This document shows, in pieces, positions 61,562 to 64,000 of a DNA stretch of 64,000 nucleotides. The first letter of the stretch is position 1, and the number at the start of each line of letters is the position of its first letter. A program made the position numbers and the translations under genes. The notes under the pieces were generated by a model. That model saw only the letters and a list, made by a program, of their open reading frames with translations, did not search any database and had not been told where the DNA came from. The stretch is from Climacium dendroides (taxonomy: Eukaryota; Streptophyta; Bryopsida; Hypnales; Climaciaceae). The DNA is taken from positions 992,001 to 1,056,000 of the forward strand of contig CATNNA010000010.1 of the NCBI GenBank assembly GCA_950106755.1. The letters are read 5' to 3'.

Positions 61562-63899
61562 GATTTGCAACATATGTGTTATGTTTTCGGACATGATTCC
61601 ACGTCAAAACGATATAATTTATTGGTTTGGTTTCTATTAAATACAGCATGATTTTTACAATCTCTTTTTATTAAATCCATTTCAATTGAAAATGTGTGGG
61701 GAAGCAATAGGGTTCTCTTAAACTTCATTCCTCCATGAATCCTAATTATTTCGAAGATTTGCAACTTATGTTTTATGTTTTCGGACATGATTCCACGTCA
61801 AAACGATATAATTTATCGGTTTGGTTTCTATTAAATACAGCATGATTTTTAGAGTCTCCTTTTTTTAAAACCCATTTCACTTACAAAAGTGGGGGGAAGC
61901 AATAGGGTTCTCTTAAACTTCATTTTTCCATGAATCCTAATTATTTCGAAGATTTGCAACTTATGTGTTATGTTTTCGGACATGATTCCAAGTCAAAACG
62001 ATATAATTTATTGGTTTGGTTTCTATTAATTACAGCATGATTTTTAGAGTCTCCTTTTTTTAAAACCCATTTCACTTACAAAAGTGTGGGGAAGCAATAG
62101 GGTTCTCTTAAACTTCATTTTTCCATGAATCCTAATTATTTCGAAGATTTGCAACTTATGTGTTATGTTTTCGGACATGATTCCACGTCAAAAAGATATA
62201 ATTTATTGGTTTGGTTTCTATTAAATACAGCATGATTTTTACAATCTCTTTTTATTAAATCCATTTCAATTGAAAATGTGTGGGGAAGCAATAGGGTTCT
62301 CTTAAACTTCATTTTTCCATGAATCCTAATTATTTCGAAGATTTGCAACTTATGTGTTATGTTTTCGGACAGGCTTCCACGTCAAAACGATATAATTTAT
62401 TGGTTTGGTTTCTATTAAATACAGCATGATTTTTAGAGTCTCCTTTTTTTAAAACCCATTTCACTTACAAAAGTGGGGGGAAGCAATAGGGTTCTCTTAA
62501 ACTTCATTTTTCCATGAATCCTAATTATTTCGAAGATTTGCAACTTATGTGTTATGTTTTCGGACATGATTCCACGTCAAAACGATATAATTTATTGGTT
62601 TGGTTTCTATTAAATACAGCATGATTTTTAGAGTCTCCTCTTTTTAAAACCCATTTCACTTACAAAAGTGTGGGAAAGCAATAGGGTTCTCTTAAACTTC
62701 ATTTTTCCATGAATCCTAATTATTTCGAAGATTTGCAACTTATGTGTTATGTTTTCGGACATGATTCCACGTCAAAACGATATAATTTATCGGTTTGGTT
62801 TCTATTAAATACAGCATGATTTTTAGAGTCTCCTTTTTTTAAAACCCATTTCACTTACAAAAGTGGGGGAAAGCAATAGGGTTCTCTTAAACTTCATTTT
62901 TCCATGAATCCTAATTATTTCGAAGATTTGCAACTTATGTGTTATGTTTTCGGACATGATTCCACGTCAAAACGATATAATTTATTGGTTTGGTTTCTAT
63001 TAAATACAGCATGATTTTTAGAGTCTCCTTTTTTTAAAACCCATTTCACTTACAAAAGTGGGGGGAAGCAATAGGGTTCTCTTAAACTTCATTTTTCCAT
63101 GAATCCTAATTATTTCGAAGATTTCCAACTTATGTGTTATGTTTTCGGACATGATTCCACGTCAAAACGATATAATTTATCGGTTTGGTTTCTATTAAAT
63201 ACAGCATGATTTTTAGAGTCTCCTTTTTTTAAAACCCATTTCACTTACAAAAGTGTGGGGAAGCAATAGGGTTCTCTTAAACTTCATTCCTCCATGAATC
63301 CTAATTATTTCGAAGATTTGCAACTTATGTGTTATGTTTTCGGACAGGCTTCCACGTCAAAACGATATAATTTATTGGTTTGGTTTCTATTAAATACAGC
63401 ATGATTTTTAGAGTCTCGTCTTTTTAAAACCCATTTCACTTACAAAAGTATACGGAAGCAATAGGGTTCTCTTAAACTTCATTTTTCCATGAATCCTAAT
63501 TATTTCGAAGATTTGCAACATATGTGTTATGTTTTCGGACATGATTCCACGTCAAGACGATATAATTTATCGGTTTGGTTTCTATTAAATACAGCATGAT
63601 TTTTAGAGTCTCCTTTTTTTAAAACCCATTTCACTTACAAAAGTGGGGGGAAGCAATAGGGTTCTCTTAAACTTCATTTTTCCATGAATCCTAATTATTT
63701 CGAAGATTTGCAACTTATGTGTTATGTTTTCGGACATGATTCCACGTCAAAACGATATAATTTATTGGTTTGGTTTCTATTAAATACAGCATGATTTTTA
63801 GAGTCTCCTTTTTTTAAAACCCATTTCACTTACAAAAGTGTGGGGAAGCAATAGGGTTCTCTTAAACTTCATTCCTCCATGAATCCTAATTATTTCGAA
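61562..63899 (+). repeat. Right-edge right-type monomers
   Basis: D copies at 61562 (AACTTATGTTTTATG and CATTCCTCC, both unusual for D) and 62146 (CAAAAAGATA). The monomer at 61951 has both GATTCCAAGTC and CTATTAATTAC, a pair otherwise seen at 29225, more than 32 kb away. Later monomers include six-G, GGGGGAAAG (near 62865), CTCGTC with TATACGG (near 63417-63451) and GTCAAGACG near 63553. Confidence 0.8.
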
Positions 63900-64000
63900 G
63901 ATTTGCAACTTATGTGTTATGTTTTCGGACAGGCTTCCACGTCAAAACGATATAATTTATTGGTTTGGTTTCTATTAAATACAGCATGATTTTTAGAGTC
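63900..64000 (+). repeat. Partial monomer cut by the window edge
   Basis: The first 101 bases of a CAGG/TTGG monomer, ending within TTTTTAGAGTC. The array therefore continues past the right edge. The window also opens exactly in array sequence, so neither boundary of the array is visible. Confidence 0.95.

Larger units (their letters stand above)
1..64000 (+). repeat. 195-bp tandem satellite array filling the window
   Basis: Every 195 bases the sequence returns to the motif GATTTGCAAC, followed in order by TTATGTGTTATG, a CGGACAGGCTTCC or CGGACATGATTCC variant, GTCAAAACGATATAATT, CTATTAAATACAGCATG, a T-rich tract running into AAAACCCAT, TTCACTTACAAAAGT, GAAGCAATAGGGTTCTC, TTAAACTTCAT and CCTAATTATTTCGAA. 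All copies lie in the same orientation. There are 328 complete monomers and one partial one. The count closes exactly with 55 copies of 194 bp and six further one-base losses. Neighbouring copies differ at a limited set of recurrent positions, as expected when variants spread by unequal crossover or conversion. Such arrays usually sit in centromeric, pericentromeric or subtelomeric heterochromatin; which one applies cannot be told from this window. I do not recognise the family. Confidence 0.98.
27667..64000 (+). repeat. Right-type satellite domain II
   Basis: From here monomers carry CATG or CAGG with TTGG or TCGG, six-G tracts, TATAGCG, GTGGGAAAG and CATTCCTCC endings. TGGGTTTCG is last seen near 28311, in the copied island; TTTTTTGAG and ACTCAT are gone. 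D spacing becomes irregular (1 to 9 monomers; 11 between 39549 and 41692). The first two monomers (27667-28056) are a CAGG/TCGG six-G unit and a CAGG/TTGG unit with GTTTTTTAGA. Confidence 0.85.

Noticed and set aside
1..64000. CRISPR array
   Set aside because: There is no alternation of short repeats with unique spacers. The whole 195-bp unit repeats, and its variants recur.
1..64000. Mobile element or solo LTR inserted in the array
   Set aside because: The monomer phase is unbroken from end to end, and every length change is a single base. There is no target-site duplication, terminal repeat or foreign segment.

Overview
The whole 64 kb window is one uninterrupted satellite DNA array. A 195-bp monomer, about 33% G+C, repeats head to tail on the + strand from the first base to the last: 328 complete copies plus a 101-bp partial copy at the right edge. 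I see no gene, RNA gene, transposon, inversion, spacer or CRISPR array. Such long, homogenised, A+T-rich tandem arrays are typical of centromeric, pericentromeric or subtelomeric heterochromatin in a eukaryotic chromosome. I do not recognise the monomer family and cannot name the species. A plant is my weak first guess, from monomer length and general look only; an animal is not excluded.

Length is very tightly held. The arithmetic closes exactly if 55 copies are a 194-bp variant (called D here) and six others have each lost one base (near 12338, 15851, 38879, 41022, 61220 and 61520). D monomers carry a cluster of about nine substitutions and one deletion in a 45-bp stretch of the right half, and they mark how the array is built. 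The only recurrent open frames, 61 to 69 codons on the minus strand, come from one-base deletions (mostly in D) that shift a stop out of phase. They are not genes.

Layout. (1) 1-13833 is built of 'left-type' monomers, with 4-monomer periodicity around D, a 3.1-kb tandem duplication (1561-4677 / 4678-8183) and a block at 1-2729 that recurs at 10911. (2) 13834-16560 is an island of 'right-type' monomers. (3) 16756-27666 is left-type again: a 3.7-kb copy of 10132-13833, then a 9-monomer (1753-bp) higher-order repeat. (4) 27667-64000 is right-type. It holds a long-range copy of the 13.6-16.0 kb island, duplicated 11-monomer blocks (31.8-37.6 kb and 38.8-43.1 kb), a recurring 5-monomer module (974 bp) and two different 7-monomer higher-order repeats (1364 bp) at 52212-54939 and 56888-59615.

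Nothing here encodes a protein or pathway. The information lies in the repeat history: nested unequal exchange, chimeric monomers at exchange points, and recurrent CpG transitions suggesting methylation. Block edges are given to the nearest monomer, taking each monomer to start at the motif GATTTGCAAC; true breakpoints may lie inside the edge monomers.
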